Assembly (NCBI RefSeq): GCF_026460885.1
Contig: NZ_JAOVZW010000010.1
Location: forward strand, 124,001 to 188,000
Direction of reading: 5' to 3'
Origin: Chryseobacterium formosum
GTDB taxonomy: Bacteria; Bacteroidota; Bacteroidia; Flavobacteriales; Weeksellaceae
DNA: 64,000 nucleotides
The position numbers and the translations under genes were made by a program. Shown in pieces: positions 51,173 through 60,612 of this stretch (within the stretch, counting starts at the first letter, position 1; every line of letters begins with the position of its first letter). The notes under the pieces were generated by a model that saw nothing but the letters and a program-made list of their open reading frames with translations, was not told where the DNA came from and searched no databases.

Positions 51173-53257
51173 CTGACTTTAGAAACTCCCATAGAATTCG
51201 TAAAAGGAATTGGTTCCGAACGTTCCAAACTCATCAAAAATGTGTTGGGAATTTCTGTGGTTGAAGATTTCCTTAATTTTTATCCGATTCGATATTTAGA
51301 TAAAAGTAAAATTCTCACAGTCTCAACACTTCAGGAAACAAGTATTGAAGTTCAACTGAAAGGAAAAATCACCTCCATCCAAGAAATTCAAAACGGAAAA
51401 ACAAAAAGGCTTTCGGCAAAATTTAATGACCACACCGGAACGATGGATTTGGTTTGGTTTCAGTATTCAAAATGGTTAAAAGAACAAATTCCGGTCAATC
51501 GGGAAGTTTTTATTTTCGGGAAGATTAATGTTTTTAACAACCAATTTTCGATGCCTCATCCGGAGATTGAATCTGAAGAAGATAAGGAAACCGAAACAAG
51601 GCTAAAACCCATTTATTCAAGTTCAGAAAAACTCAGCAAGAGAGGTTTAAACCAGAAGTTTTTTCAAAATGTTTTAAGAAATATCTGCAGAGAAATCCCA
51701 AATATGATTCAGGAAAATTTCCCTGAATATATGATGAAACATTATCAATTTCTGTCGAGACAACAGACTTTTCTGAATATTCATTTCCCGAAGGACCAGC
51801 AACATTTCGAAAAAGCAGATAACAGATTGAAATTTGAAGAATCCTTCTTTTTTCAGTTAGGTTATGCCTTAAAAAAACTTCATCATAAAACACAATCGAT
51901 TGGAAATCCGTTCCCGATTGTAGGTGATTTTTTTACAGGATTTTATGAAAATCATCTTCCTTTTGATTTGACAGGCGCTCAAAAAAGAGTTTTGAAAGAA
52001 ATCAGAATGGATATGAAAAAGCCCATTCAAATGAACCGACTTTTGCAGGGCGATGTTGGTTCCGGAAAAACAATGGTTGCTTTATTAACAATGTTGATTG
52101 CTTTAGATAATGGCTTTCAAAGCTGTTTAATGGCTCCTACGGAAATTCTCGCTCAACAACATTACAACGGAATTAAAGATTTATTAAAAGACACTGAAAT
52201 TAAAGTCAGTCTTTTGACGGGTTCGGTAAAAGCTTCCGCCAGAAAAATCATTCATGAAGAACTTGAAAATGGTGAACTTTCGATTTTAATAGGAACTCAC
52301 GCTGTTTTGGAAGATAAAGTGAAATTTAAAAATCTTGGATTGGCTATTATCGATGAACAACATCGGTTTGGTGTTGCTCAAAGAGCTAAACTTTGGGCTA
52401 AAAATAAAATTCCACCCCATATTTTGGTAATGACAGCAACGCCGATTCCGAGAACTTTAGCAATGAGTTTTTATTCTGACCTCGATGTTTCGGTCATTGA
52501 TGAAATGCCGGTTGGAAGAAAAGCAATTATCACTGCGCATCGAAGAGAAAAAGACAGAGCTTATGTGTATCACTTCTGTCATGAAGAAATAAGAAAGGGG
52601 AGACAAATTTATTTCGTTTATCCCTTAATTGAAGAATCTGAAACTTTAGATTACAAAAATCTGATGGAGGGTTTGGAGAGCGTGATGGATAATTTTTCAA
52701 ATTACAATGTAACGATGCTTCACGGAAAAATGAAACCTGCCGAAAAAGATGCTGCCATGAATTATTTCGCATCCGGACAATCGCAAATTATGGTTGCTAC
52801 AACCGTAATTGAAGTTGGCGTAAATGTTCCAAATGCTTCTGTAATGGTAATTGAAAGCTCTGAAAGATTTGGATTATCACAACTTCATCAGTTGAGGGGT
52901 CGTGTTGGAAGAGGTGCTGAACAGAGCTATTGTATTTTGATGACTTCAGATAAATTATCGAGTGACAGCAGAACCCGAATTAAAACAATGGTGGAAACCA
53001 ATGACGGCTTCAAAATTTCCGAAGTTGATATGCAGTTGCGTGGTCCGGGAGATATTTTGGGAACTCAGCAAAGTGGTGTAGTTGATTTTAAAAGACTTGA
53101 TTTGGTAAACGATGCGCAGATCATTAAAACTACAAAAAGTTTAGTCGAAAAAATCCTTGAAACCGACCCGCATCTGTCACGAAATGAGCATCAAACTATT
53201 AAGAATTATTATCTGCAGAATTATAAAGGAAAGAATAAGTGGAGTAAAATTTCATAA
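51173..53257 (+). CDS. recG: ATP-dependent DNA helicase RecG (non-canonical start proposed)
   Basis: Superfamily 2 helicase that regresses stalled replication forks and branch-migrates Holliday junctions. An N-terminal wedge/OB domain precedes the helicase core: GDVGSGKTMVAL (Walker A), MAPTEILAQQH, IDEQHRFG (DEQH box), MTATPIPRTLAM, then VATTVIEVGVNVPNAS and QLRGRVGRG. The first ATG/GTG/TTG in frame is GTG at 51242, which would give 671 residues. The frame upstream still encodes conserved RecG N-terminal sequence (LTLETPIEFVKGIGSERSK) back to CTG 51173 or ATT 51170, directly after a TAA. I therefore propose a 694-residue product with a CTG or ATT start; GTG 51242 is the conservative alternative. 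Confidence 0.92.
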   Translation: MTLETPIEFVKGIGSERSKLIKNVLGISVVEDFLNFYPIRYLDKSKILTVSTLQETSIEVQLKGKITSIQEIQNGKTKRLSAKFNDHTGTMDLVWFQYSKWLKEQIPVNREVFIFGKINVFNNQFSMPHPEIESEEDKETETRLKPIYSSSEKLSKRGLNQKFFQNVLRNICREIPNMIQENFPEYMMKHYQFLSRQQTFLNIHFPKDQQHFEKADNRLKFEESFFFQLGYALKKLHHKTQSIGNPFPIVGDFFTGFYENHLPFDLTGAQKRVLKEIRMDMKKPIQMNRLLQGDVGSGKTMVALLTMLIALDNGFQSCLMAPTEILAQQHYNGIKDLLKDTEIKVSLLTGSVKASARKIIHEELENGELSILIGTHAVLEDKVKFKNLGLAIIDEQHRFGVAQRAKLWAKNKIPPHILVMTATPIPRTLAMSFYSDLDVSVIDEMPVGRKAIITAHRREKDRAYVYHFCHEEIRKGRQIYFVYPLIEESETLDYKNLMEGLESVMDNFSNYNVTMLHGKMKPAEKDAAMNYFASGQSQIMVATTVIEVGVNVPNASVMVIESSERFGLSQLHQLRGRVGRGAEQSYCILMTSDKLSSDSRTRIKTMVETNDGFKISEVDMQLRGPGDILGTQQSGVVDFKRLDLVNDAQIIKTTKSLVEKILETDPHLSRNEHQTIKNYYLQNYKGKNKWSKIS

Positions 53258-53279
53258 CTATTTATCCTTTCAACCCAAT

Positions 53280-53336
53280 TTTGTCGTTCCGTAGGAATCT
53301 AAACAGACTTTGTAGAGATGCTTACAGCATGACAAA
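53280..53336. repeat. Dispersed repeat, copy 1 (57 bp)
   Basis: Begins TTTGTCGTTCCGTAGGAA and ends CTTACAGCATGACAAA, with short terminal inverted repeats TTTGTC / GACAAA. The same element recurs at 54017-54072. Confidence 0.75.
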
Positions 53337-53358
53337 CACGATGTTTGATAATTATGGA

Positions 53359-53856
53359 TTATAGCGATTTCTCCATCAAATAATCATCCATCACATATCC
53401 GTTCCCAATATCAAAAACGCCTTCATCATACACTTTATAGCCTTGAGATTCGTAGAATTTTTTCGCTGAATTGTGTTTATTGACATTTAAAATAATCCTG
53501 TTATCTCCATTTTCTTTCACTTTTTCATTTAAAAACTCAAGCGTTTTTTTACCTAAACCTTTTCCTTTGCTTTCCGGAACAAGATAAATACGGTGAAGCT
53601 TGGTTGTATTGTCTTCGTAGTGATTTTCAAAACCGATAAAACCGTCGTATTCATTTGAATTTTCATCAAAAACAAGATAATAATGATAGTTCGAATTTTT
53701 CAGATGTGTTGAAATTTCGGCTTTCGAATACATGGTTTCTAGCATATATTTCATCTGCTCTTCCGAAAGAATTTCTGTGTAAGCATTTTCCCAAGATCTT
53801 TTAGCTAAATCCTGAATTAAGGGAATATCTTTTTCTGTTGCTTTGATTAATTTCAT
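53359..53856 (-). CDS. GNAT-family N-acetyltransferase
   Basis: 165 residues with the GNAT core: an N-terminal KATEKDIPLIQDLAKRSWENAYTE, motif A LHRIYLVPESKGKGLGKKTLEFL (acetyl-CoA pyrophosphate loop GKGLGK) and motif B NRIILNVNKHNSAKKFYESQGYKV. The substrate is not known. The gene sits between the two copies of the dispersed repeat. Confidence 0.9.
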   Translation of the reverse strand: MKLIKATEKDIPLIQDLAKRSWENAYTEILSEEQMKYMLETMYSKAEISTHLKNSNYHYYLVFDENSNEYDGFIGFENHYEDNTTKLHRIYLVPESKGKGLGKKTLEFLNEKVKENGDNRIILNVNKHNSAKKFYESQGYKVYDEGVFDIGNGYVMDDYLMEKSL

Positions 53857-53955
53857 ATTTGATATTTATTTTAACGCTAAGTCCGCTATTTTATTTAAAA
53901 CCAAATGCATATTTTTCGTTCGCAAAGGCGTTTCATTCAGCAAAGGCTTGAGATT

Positions 53956-53983
53956 AAAAAAGTGAAAAGTATATACCTTTCAC
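53956..53983 (-). terminator. Terminator downstream of dapA
   Basis: Almost perfect 22-base palindrome GTGAAA-A-GTATATAC-C-TTTCAC, followed on the minus strand by TTTTTT. It lies 117 bases after the dapA stop. Confidence 0.65.
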
Positions 53984-54016
53984 TCTCAAATATTATATTA
54001 TAGATTGAACACAAAG

Positions 54017-54072
54017 TTTGTCATTCCGTAGGAACCTAGACTAAGTTGTTTAGATGCTTTCAGCATGACAAA
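54017..54072. repeat. Dispersed repeat, copy 2 (56 bp)
   Basis: TTTGTCATTCCGTAGGAACC ... CTTTCAGCATGACAAA. The ends match copy 1 almost perfectly; the central 15 or so bases differ. The remainder of 53857-54099 holds a terminator and no gene. Confidence 0.75.
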
Positions 54073-54099
54073 CTAAGTTATTAAATCAGTTTTAAAATA

Positions 54100-54972
54100 T
54101 TAAATTTTCGCCATTTCAGCCTTAATCTTCGCATAAAGTCCTTCTGAAGCAGGAACTAAAGGAAGTCTCAGATAATTTTTAATCAAACCTTTTTCTGCTA
54201 AAACTACTTTAATTCCGCAAGGATTTCCTTCAGCAAAAATCAATCTTGTGATTTCAACCAATTTGTTGTGAATTTTGTAAGCTTCATCTACTTTTTTATC
54301 AAAAGCCAATTGAACCATTGTTGAAAATTCTTTCGGATAACCTTGTCCGATAACAGAAATCACTCCTGCTCCACCCGCTAAAGTTACAGGAAGCGTATAT
54401 TCATCATCTCCTGAAACTAAGTTGAAACCTTCAGGCTTTTTTCTTAAAATATCAAAATACTGAAGAATATTTGGCGCAGCTTCTTTGATTAAAAATAAAT
54501 TTGGAAATTCATTTGCTAAACGTAAAGTCGTTTCTGCCTCAACATTTTGTCCGGTTCTTGACGGAACGTTGTAAATAATAATATTTTTTCCGGTAGAAGC
54601 CAACATTTTATAATGTTGGTAAAGCCCTTCCTGATTAGGTTTGTTGTAATAAGGAGAAACCGATAAAACAGCCGTGAAATCTGAAAGATCTGTTTCTTCA
54701 ATCTGTTTTTTAACTTCAAGCGTATTATTCCCACCGATTCCTAAAACCAATGGAAGACGTTTATTATTTACCTTAATGATGTGATCTACAACCTGTTTCT
54801 TCTCTTCAGCTGAAAGTGTTGCAGCTTCTGCTGTAGTTCCCAAAACAACTAAATAATTGGTTCCGTTTTCGATATTGTACTCAACAAGTTTTGTTAAACT
54901 GTCAAAATCAACGGATAAATCTTCATTAAAGGGCGTAACCAATGCTACACCAACTCCTTTTAAAATGCTCAT
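54100..54972 (-). CDS. dapA: 4-hydroxy-tetrahydrodipicolinate synthase DapA
   Basis: Condenses pyruvate with aspartate semialdehyde, the first committed step to lysine and meso-DAP. The 290-residue TIM barrel has GTTAEAATLSAEEK (residues about 45-58), GIGGNNT, YYNKPNQEGLYQHY with the catalytic Tyr, YNVPSRTG, and the Schiff-base Lys in LIKEAAPN (about 160). The length is standard. Monocistronic, divergent from the nucleotidase genes. Confidence 0.96.
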   Translation of the reverse strand: MSILKGVGVALVTPFNEDLSVDFDSLTKLVEYNIENGTNYLVVLGTTAEAATLSAEEKKQVVDHIIKVNNKRLPLVLGIGGNNTLEVKKQIEETDLSDFTAVLSVSPYYNKPNQEGLYQHYKMLASTGKNIIIYNVPSRTGQNVEAETTLRLANEFPNLFLIKEAAPNILQYFDILRKKPEGFNLVSGDDEYTLPVTLAGGAGVISVIGQGYPKEFSTMVQLAFDKKVDEAYKIHNKLVEITRLIFAEGNPCGIKVVLAEKGLIKNYLRLPLVPASEGLYAKIKAEMAKI

Positions 54973-55079
54973 CTGTTAAAATTATTTTCTCCAAATTTAA
55001 TAATTTAAGATAAGAATTTATAATAATTACTGATGTTTTATTATACATATAATTATATTTGCATATACTAAAAGATATT

Positions 55080-55835
55080 ATGCAAAATAAATTCTTATTA
55101 CTAGGAATTGCTTTGATTTCGCTTACTGCCTGCAAAACGACTTCGTTACAGGTAGCCAATGTGGAAACTCAAAAAAACATTTCCATTAATAATGAGCTGA
55201 AGAATGACGAGGAATTTGCCAAATTTATCGAACCTTACACGTTGAAACTCAATAAAGAGATGAATCAGAAAATCTCTCATACTCAGGTAGATTTAACAAA
55301 AGAGGGCGATAATAGTAATTTGGGAAATCTTTTAGCCGACTTTACATTCGAAGGAGCTGATGTTTGGGCAAAAGCAAATCTGAACAAAAATGTAGATGCC
55401 GCTTTGATTAACATTGGAGGAATCCGTACTACAATCGGGAAAGGAGATATCATGCTGAAAAATGTGTTTGAAGTAATGCCTTTCGAAAATGAAGTGATTA
55501 TTGTAAAATTTAAAGGTTCAGATTTACAGGGACTTTTTGATTATTACGCAAATAATGAAACGAATAATCCTGTGTCTCATTTATACATTGAAACTCAAAA
55601 CAAGCAGGTTGCTAAAACTTTAATCAACGGAAAGCCGGTAAATCCGAACCAAGATTATTATGTGGCAACTTCCGATTATTTGGCTTTAGGAGGTGACAAT
55701 ATGAAATTTTTCAGCAAAGGAGAATCCATTCCTACAGGAATTAAATTAAGAGATTTATTTATTGATTATTTCAAAAAAAATGCTGAAATCAATCCTAAAG
55801 AAGAGGTTCGTTTAAATTTTATTGGGAAGAAATAA
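55080..55835 (+). CDS. 5'-nucleotidase C-terminal domain lipoprotein (UshA C-half)
   Basis: 251 residues from ATG 55080 with lipoprotein signal MQNKFLLLGIALISLTAC. It matches the 5'-nucleotidase C-terminal substrate-binding domain: SNLGNLLADFTFEGADVWAKANL, ALINIGGIRTTIGKGDI, VFEVMPFENEVIIVKFKGSDL and NQDYYVATSDYLALGGDNM. The catalytic metallophosphatase half is encoded by the next gene, whose ATG overlaps this stop by one base (TAATG). A TATATTTG -7 box lies just upstream of the start. Confidence 0.88.
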   Translation: MQNKFLLLGIALISLTACKTTSLQVANVETQKNISINNELKNDEEFAKFIEPYTLKLNKEMNQKISHTQVDLTKEGDNSNLGNLLADFTFEGADVWAKANLNKNVDAALINIGGIRTTIGKGDIMLKNVFEVMPFENEVIIVKFKGSDLQGLFDYYANNETNNPVSHLYIETQNKQVAKTLINGKPVNPNQDYYVATSDYLALGGDNMKFFSKGESIPTGIKLRDLFIDYFKKNAEINPKEEVRLNFIGKK

Positions 55836-56785
55836 TGAATAGAAAAAAATTTTTAAAAACGATAACAGGTGGAACTTTAGCCATGTCTTTAGCTCCCAAT
55901 TTGTTGATGGCAGAAGAATTAAATCTAAATTCTTTTAAACCCGCAACCAAACTTACGATTCTTCATACCAATGATCAACACAGTAGAATTGAACCTTTTG
56001 ATTCAAGTTATACAAAAAACCCGAACCAAGGTGGTTTTGCGAGAAGAGCTACTTTAATTCAGAAAATCAGGAGTGAAGAAAGTAATGTTTTATTGCTGGA
56101 TTCTGGAGATATTTTTCAGGGAACCCCATATTTTAATTTTTTTGGAGGCGAACTGGAGTTTAAACTGATGTCGATGATGAAATATGATGCTTCCACAATG
56201 GGAAATCATGATTTTGACAATGGTTTGGATGGATTTTTAAAAGTGTTACCCAATGCTAAATTTCCATTTATCTGTTCGAATTACGACTTTAAAAATACTA
56301 TTTTAGACGGAAAAACTTCACAATATAAAATTTTCAACAAAAACGGAATCAAAGTAGGAATTTTCGCAGTGGGAATTCAGCTTGAAGGTTTAGTTGGAAA
56401 AAAACAATACGGTGAAACTATTTGGAACAATCCGATTGATATTGCACAGCATTATTCAAACTTTTTAAAAAATGAAGAGAAATGTGACTTGGTTATTTGC
56501 CTTTCACACATTGGATATGCTTACAAAGGTGAGCCTGATAAAATTAGTGATAAAATGTTAGCCGCTCAAACTGAAAATATTGACATCATTTTAGGTGGTC
56601 ACACGCATACTTTTATGCCCGAACCTGAAACTTTCACTAACAGACAAGGTAAAAAAGTTTTGGTAAACCAAGTTGGTTGGGCCGGACTTCTTTTAGGCAG
56701 AATAGATTTCTTTTTTGATTCAAATAAAAACGTAAAACAGATTTCCTGGAACAATCAGGCAATTGACAGCAGTATAATAGCATAA
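55835..56785 (+). CDS. Metallophosphatase (UshA N-half), probably Tat-exported
   Basis: 316 residues. The N-terminus NRKKFLKTITGGTLAMSLAPNLLMA resembles a twin-arginine-type signal (RK rather than RR). The calcineurin-like metallophosphatase core follows with all five metal motifs: ILHTNDQHSRIEP, LDSGDIFQGTP, MGNHDFDNG, LVICLSHIGY and DIILGGHTHTF. It lacks the 5_nucleotid_C domain, which is supplied by the preceding gene. It likely hydrolyses nucleotides or related phosphoesters in the envelope. Confidence 0.88.
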   Translation: MNRKKFLKTITGGTLAMSLAPNLLMAEELNLNSFKPATKLTILHTNDQHSRIEPFDSSYTKNPNQGGFARRATLIQKIRSEESNVLLLDSGDIFQGTPYFNFFGGELEFKLMSMMKYDASTMGNHDFDNGLDGFLKVLPNAKFPFICSNYDFKNTILDGKTSQYKIFNKNGIKVGIFAVGIQLEGLVGKKQYGETIWNNPIDIAQHYSNFLKNEEKCDLVICLSHIGYAYKGEPDKISDKMLAAQTENIDIILGGHTHTFMPEPETFTNRQGKKVLVNQVGWAGLLLGRIDFFFDSNKNVKQISWNNQAIDSSIIA

Positions 56786-56793
56786 TAGATAAT

Positions 56794-59049
56794 ATGAAAA
56801 AAATCTCACTACTTTCTTTTGGTATTTTCGCAGCTTTACAATTTGTAAATGCGCAGAATATTTCTTCAAAAAAATGGGCAGACTTGTTTTCTTACAACAA
56901 CGTTTTGGCGATGAAAGAAGATAACGGAAAAATCGTTGCTGCCACAGAAAACGGGATTTTTTATTATACAATTTCCACAGGAGAAATCACCAAACTTTCA
57001 AAAGCAAATGGGCTTCACGATGTGAAGATTTCAGCTTTTGACTATAATCCGCAGACAAAAATTGGTTTGGTGGGTTATCAAAACGGATCTTTAGATGTAA
57101 TTACACCACAAGGTGTGGTTTATGTTGTGGATATTCCAATTGCAACTGGTTATAATGGAAGCAAAAAAATCAATCATATTTCTATAACAGGAGACAGAGC
57201 TGCTGTTTCCGTAGGTTATGGCGTTTCTATTTTCGATTTAAAAAAGAAAGAATTTGGTGATTCTGCATTTTTTATCACCGGAGGAGTTTTCCAAGCAAGT
57301 AACGAGGCAACTATTTTAGGAAATAAAGTTTTTTCTGTAACCAATACAGGACTAAAAACTCATGAATTGAATACTACTTTCCCTGTATTTTCAACATGGA
57401 CGACAGAAATGGCAGGAAATTTCATCGATATTGATTCTGAATCTACTTTATCCTTTTCATCTGCAAATACTGCTTATGTTTACAATAATGGTGTAATAAC
57501 TCCGATAACTCAAACTTTTGGAGGTATTAAAGATGTTGTTGTCAATTCAAGTAATATTATTGTTACTGATGGCGCAAGAATTTACACTTACAATACAAAC
57601 GGAAACCCCACAGGAACCGCTACAGTAGGAGAAGAATGCAATACAGCCACAACAATTGGCTCGAAAGTTTATGGCGGAACTGTGCTTTCAGGAGTAAAAA
57701 CTGAAGACAATGTTGTTTATAAACCTGATGGTCCGTATTTCAATTATGCTTATAAAATTAGATTATTTAATGAGAATCAACTTTTAGTTTCTACTGGAGT
57801 AAGAGCAAATGGTTATAATGAATCACAAGCGAACCCAAAAAACCCAGGATTTTATTATTTCACAGGTACAGAATGGGTTTATCCTTCAATTTTCGTAGGT
57901 AGTACTACAAACTTCAATGTCATTGATGCTTTTCCAGATCCCGCAAATACTTCTGATGTATTTTTTACTAATTATTTTACATCACCATATGGAGGACACG
58001 GTATTTACAAAATGAAATACAATAACACCTCTAAGAACTTTGATTTTGTAAAACGTTACGATTTAGGAGCACCGGATGGATATAATAAAAGACCTGTAGG
58101 TTTTACTTCGGACGACCAAAATAATCTTTTTGCAACAATTGCTTATTCTAGTCCATCAGCAGCTTTAGCATTTTATGACAGAACTACAGACAGTTTTTTA
58201 TTGAAAGACCTCAATACAAGTGCAGGAGTACAATTTCCCGTATTTAGTAATGATTTACTTTGGATTCCTATACCTAGAACAACTAATTTCCTAGTGTATG
58301 ACACAAAGAAGACAGCAAGTCTTTCTGATGACACCCAATATTTACTAGATCAGTCGAATGGTCTTCCAGATGCCTCAATTTCTTTTGCTATGGATAAATC
58401 AGGTGACGCTTGGATTGGTGCTCAAACCGGATTAAGGATTCTTCCAAATGCTGCAAGTGAAGTAAAAAATGATCCACAGTTAGAACCTATTGTTATAGAA
58501 CAAGGTAATCTTGCTGAAGAACTTTTCAGAGATTCTGCTATTTTACATATCGAAGTTGATGGTGGAAATCAAAAATGGGTATCTGTAGAAGATGGTGGTG
58601 TTTATTATCTATCAGCTTCAGGAGAACAAACCATAATGCATTTTACAAAAGACAACTCTCCTCTTCCGACCAATACTGTAACAGATATTAAAGTAGATAA
58701 GAAAACAGGAAAAGTTTATTTTGTAACTTTTGATGGGATTGTAACCTACCAAGGAAATGTTGCAGATGTAACTTCAAATTTCGGGAACGTTTTAGTATAT
58801 CCGAATCCTGTCGTTTATTCTCAGTTTAAAGGGAATGTTACAATTAAAGGTTTAGCTGAAAAAACAAATATTAGAATTACCGATGCTGCAGGTAATCTTG
58901 TGCATTCTGCGATTGCAAGAACCGGATATTACGAATGGAATCTTAATAACCAAAAAGGAAAAAGAGTTGCTTCAGGAATTTATTTTGTTTTAATGACCAA
59001 TGAAGACGGTTCAGATAAAGCTACAGCGAAAATAGCGGTAGTGAATTAA
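56794..59049 (+). CDS. porZ: PorZ-like T9SS protein (beta-propeller with type A sorting tail)
   Basis: 751 residues with signal peptide MKKISLLSFGIFAALQFVNAQ. Two beta-propeller-like regions are built of repeats such as NGLHDVKISAFDYNPQTKIGLVGYQNGSLDVI and GLPDASISFAMDKSGDAWIGAQTGLRI (two-component-regulator-type propeller repeats). A C-terminal type A sorting domain follows (VYPNPVVYSQFKGNVTIKGL ... GIYFVLMTNEDG). PorZ is the T9SS attachment-complex protein linked to anionic LPS delivery; its gene next to recO is a recalled flavobacterial arrangement. Its stop shares one base with the recO start. Confidence 0.88.
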   Translation: MKKISLLSFGIFAALQFVNAQNISSKKWADLFSYNNVLAMKEDNGKIVAATENGIFYYTISTGEITKLSKANGLHDVKISAFDYNPQTKIGLVGYQNGSLDVITPQGVVYVVDIPIATGYNGSKKINHISITGDRAAVSVGYGVSIFDLKKKEFGDSAFFITGGVFQASNEATILGNKVFSVTNTGLKTHELNTTFPVFSTWTTEMAGNFIDIDSESTLSFSSANTAYVYNNGVITPITQTFGGIKDVVVNSSNIIVTDGARIYTYNTNGNPTGTATVGEECNTATTIGSKVYGGTVLSGVKTEDNVVYKPDGPYFNYAYKIRLFNENQLLVSTGVRANGYNESQANPKNPGFYYFTGTEWVYPSIFVGSTTNFNVIDAFPDPANTSDVFFTNYFTSPYGGHGIYKMKYNNTSKNFDFVKRYDLGAPDGYNKRPVGFTSDDQNNLFATIAYSSPSAALAFYDRTTDSFLLKDLNTSAGVQFPVFSNDLLWIPIPRTTNFLVYDTKKTASLSDDTQYLLDQSNGLPDASISFAMDKSGDAWIGAQTGLRILPNAASEVKNDPQLEPIVIEQGNLAEELFRDSAILHIEVDGGNQKWVSVEDGGVYYLSASGEQTIMHFTKDNSPLPTNTVTDIKVDKKTGKVYFVTFDGIVTYQGNVADVTSNFGNVLVYPNPVVYSQFKGNVTIKGLAEKTNIRITDAAGNLVHSAIARTGYYEWNLNNQKGKRVASGIYFVLMTNEDGSDKATAKIAVVN

Positions 59050-59735
59050 TGACTTCTCAAAACGGATTTTTACTCTCATTTATAAAATATGGCGAAAACG
59101 ATGCGGTTCTTCATTGTTTTACCGAAGAAGATGGTTTTCAAACGTATTTTTTGAAAGGAATTTACAGCAAAAAGAACAAGAAAAAAGCTTTTTTACTGCC
59201 ACTGAATAAACTCAATTTTTCAGTTAACTCAGGCAGAAGTACTGGAATTCAAACTGTTTCAAAATTTGAAATGGTGGAAATAAATGATGTCTACACAGAT
59301 ATTAAAGCCAATACAGTGATATTTTTTATTGCAGATTTTCTGAATCAGGTTTTGAGACATGAAAATAAAAATCTGGCAATATTTAATGCAATCGATGAGT
59401 TTATTCACCAATTGAGTTTGGAAAATTATCGTTCACATCTTATTTTTTTTATTAAAATTTTAAAAATTCAGGGTGTAGCGCCACTTTTAGGAGACGGAAA
59501 TTATCTTGATCCTGAAACCGGAACTTTTTCCAATCTTGGAACTCATCACTTTTTTGACAGCGAAAACTCGATGCTTTGGAAATTGATTTTATCGTCGTCA
59601 AATCCTTATGAAATTAAAATTCCACAGGTTTTAAGGAAAAACTTTTTAGACAGTTTACTGGTTTATTATCATTATCACATCACGGATTTCAAAACGCCCA
59701 ATTCACTTGAAATTATTCAGCAGATTTTTGAATAG
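59049..59735 (+). CDS. recO: DNA repair protein RecO
   Basis: 228 residues. The N-terminal OB fold starts SQNGFLLSFIKYGENDAVLHCFTEEDGFQTYFLKGIYSKKNKK, with the C-terminal helical domain following. RecO works with RecR to load RecA on SSB-coated DNA. The C-terminal zinc-finger cysteines of many RecO proteins are absent, as is common in this phylum. It is translationally coupled to porZ (TAATG). Confidence 0.9.
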   Translation: MTSQNGFLLSFIKYGENDAVLHCFTEEDGFQTYFLKGIYSKKNKKKAFLLPLNKLNFSVNSGRSTGIQTVSKFEMVEINDVYTDIKANTVIFFIADFLNQVLRHENKNLAIFNAIDEFIHQLSLENYRSHLIFFIKILKIQGVAPLLGDGNYLDPETGTFSNLGTHHFFDSENSMLWKLILSSSNPYEIKIPQVLRKNFLDSLLVYYHYHITDFKTPNSLEIIQQIFE

Positions 59736-59736
59736 A

Positions 59737-60546
59737 TTATCCACCGTTTGAGAAACTTTCAAGACTCGTCATTCCGCCATCGATAAAAATACTGGTTCCT
59801 GAAATATAATCAGCCAAATCACTCGCCAAGAAAGCCACCAGATTTCCAACATCTTCAGGTTGACCGATTCGGTTGTACGGAATCAATTTCATCAAATCAT
59901 TCATCGCTTCAGGAGTTTCCCACGCATCTTTATTAATTGGGGTTTGAATTGCTCCCGGACAAATAGAATTCACACGAATTTTATCTGCACCATGTTCCTG
60001 AGCTAAAGTTTGCATCAGCATTTTTATTGCCCCTTTACTTGCCGCATAATTCGCATGACCTGCCCAAGGAATAATTTCGTGAACCGAACTGATGTGAATA
60101 ATTTTTCCGCAGGCAATAGAGCGTGTTTTATCAATTCCACGGCGGAGAAATTCTTTGACGGCTTCTCTCGAGCATAAAAACTGTCCACGAAGATTTACTC
60201 CCATTACAGCATCCCATTCTTCGACTGTCATATCGATAAATTTAGCATCTTTTTGAATTCCTGCATTATTAATTAAAATATCAACCGTTCCGTAAGTAGA
60301 AATTACGTCTGCAAACATTTTCACAACCTCATCTTCTTTGGAAACATCGCATTGGTAAACCATTCCGTTTCCATCGTTTTCCTGAATTTCGTCTAAAACT
60401 TTTTGGGCTTCATCTGTAGATTTTTCAGATGAATGATTGATAATGACCGTTGCTCCGGCTGAAGCGATAGATTTTGCAATTCCGGTTCCGATTCCGCTTG
60501 ATGCACCTGTAATAATGGCGACTTGATTTCTTAATGAAACTTCCAT
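59737..60546 (-). CDS. Short-chain dehydrogenase/reductase, glucose 1-dehydrogenase-like
   Basis: 269 residues, classical SDR: TGASSGIGTGIA (NAD(P) site, residues 14-25), CDVSKED, NNAGIQ, and the Ser-Tyr-Lys catalytic set in HISSVHE...ANYAASKGA. The C-terminus is YISGTSIFIDGGMT. The overall pattern is that of glucose 1-dehydrogenases, but the substrate is not proven. It is convergent with recO, with a 1-base gap. Confidence 0.9.
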   Translation of the reverse strand: MEVSLRNQVAIITGASSGIGTGIAKSIASAGATVIINHSSEKSTDEAQKVLDEIQENDGNGMVYQCDVSKEDEVVKMFADVISTYGTVDILINNAGIQKDAKFIDMTVEEWDAVMGVNLRGQFLCSREAVKEFLRRGIDKTRSIACGKIIHISSVHEIIPWAGHANYAASKGAIKMLMQTLAQEHGADKIRVNSICPGAIQTPINKDAWETPEAMNDLMKLIPYNRIGQPEDVGNLVAFLASDLADYISGTSIFIDGGMTSLESFSNGG

Positions 60547-60612
60547 ATTTTGATTTTATGATGTTTAAAATCAATTGAAAGTATCACGCCAAACTTATTG
60601 TTTAATTTTAAT

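Noticed and set aside
53956..53983. Operator palindrome for the GNAT gene
   Set aside because: The palindrome is followed by a T-run on the minus strand downstream of dapA, so a terminator is the simpler reading.
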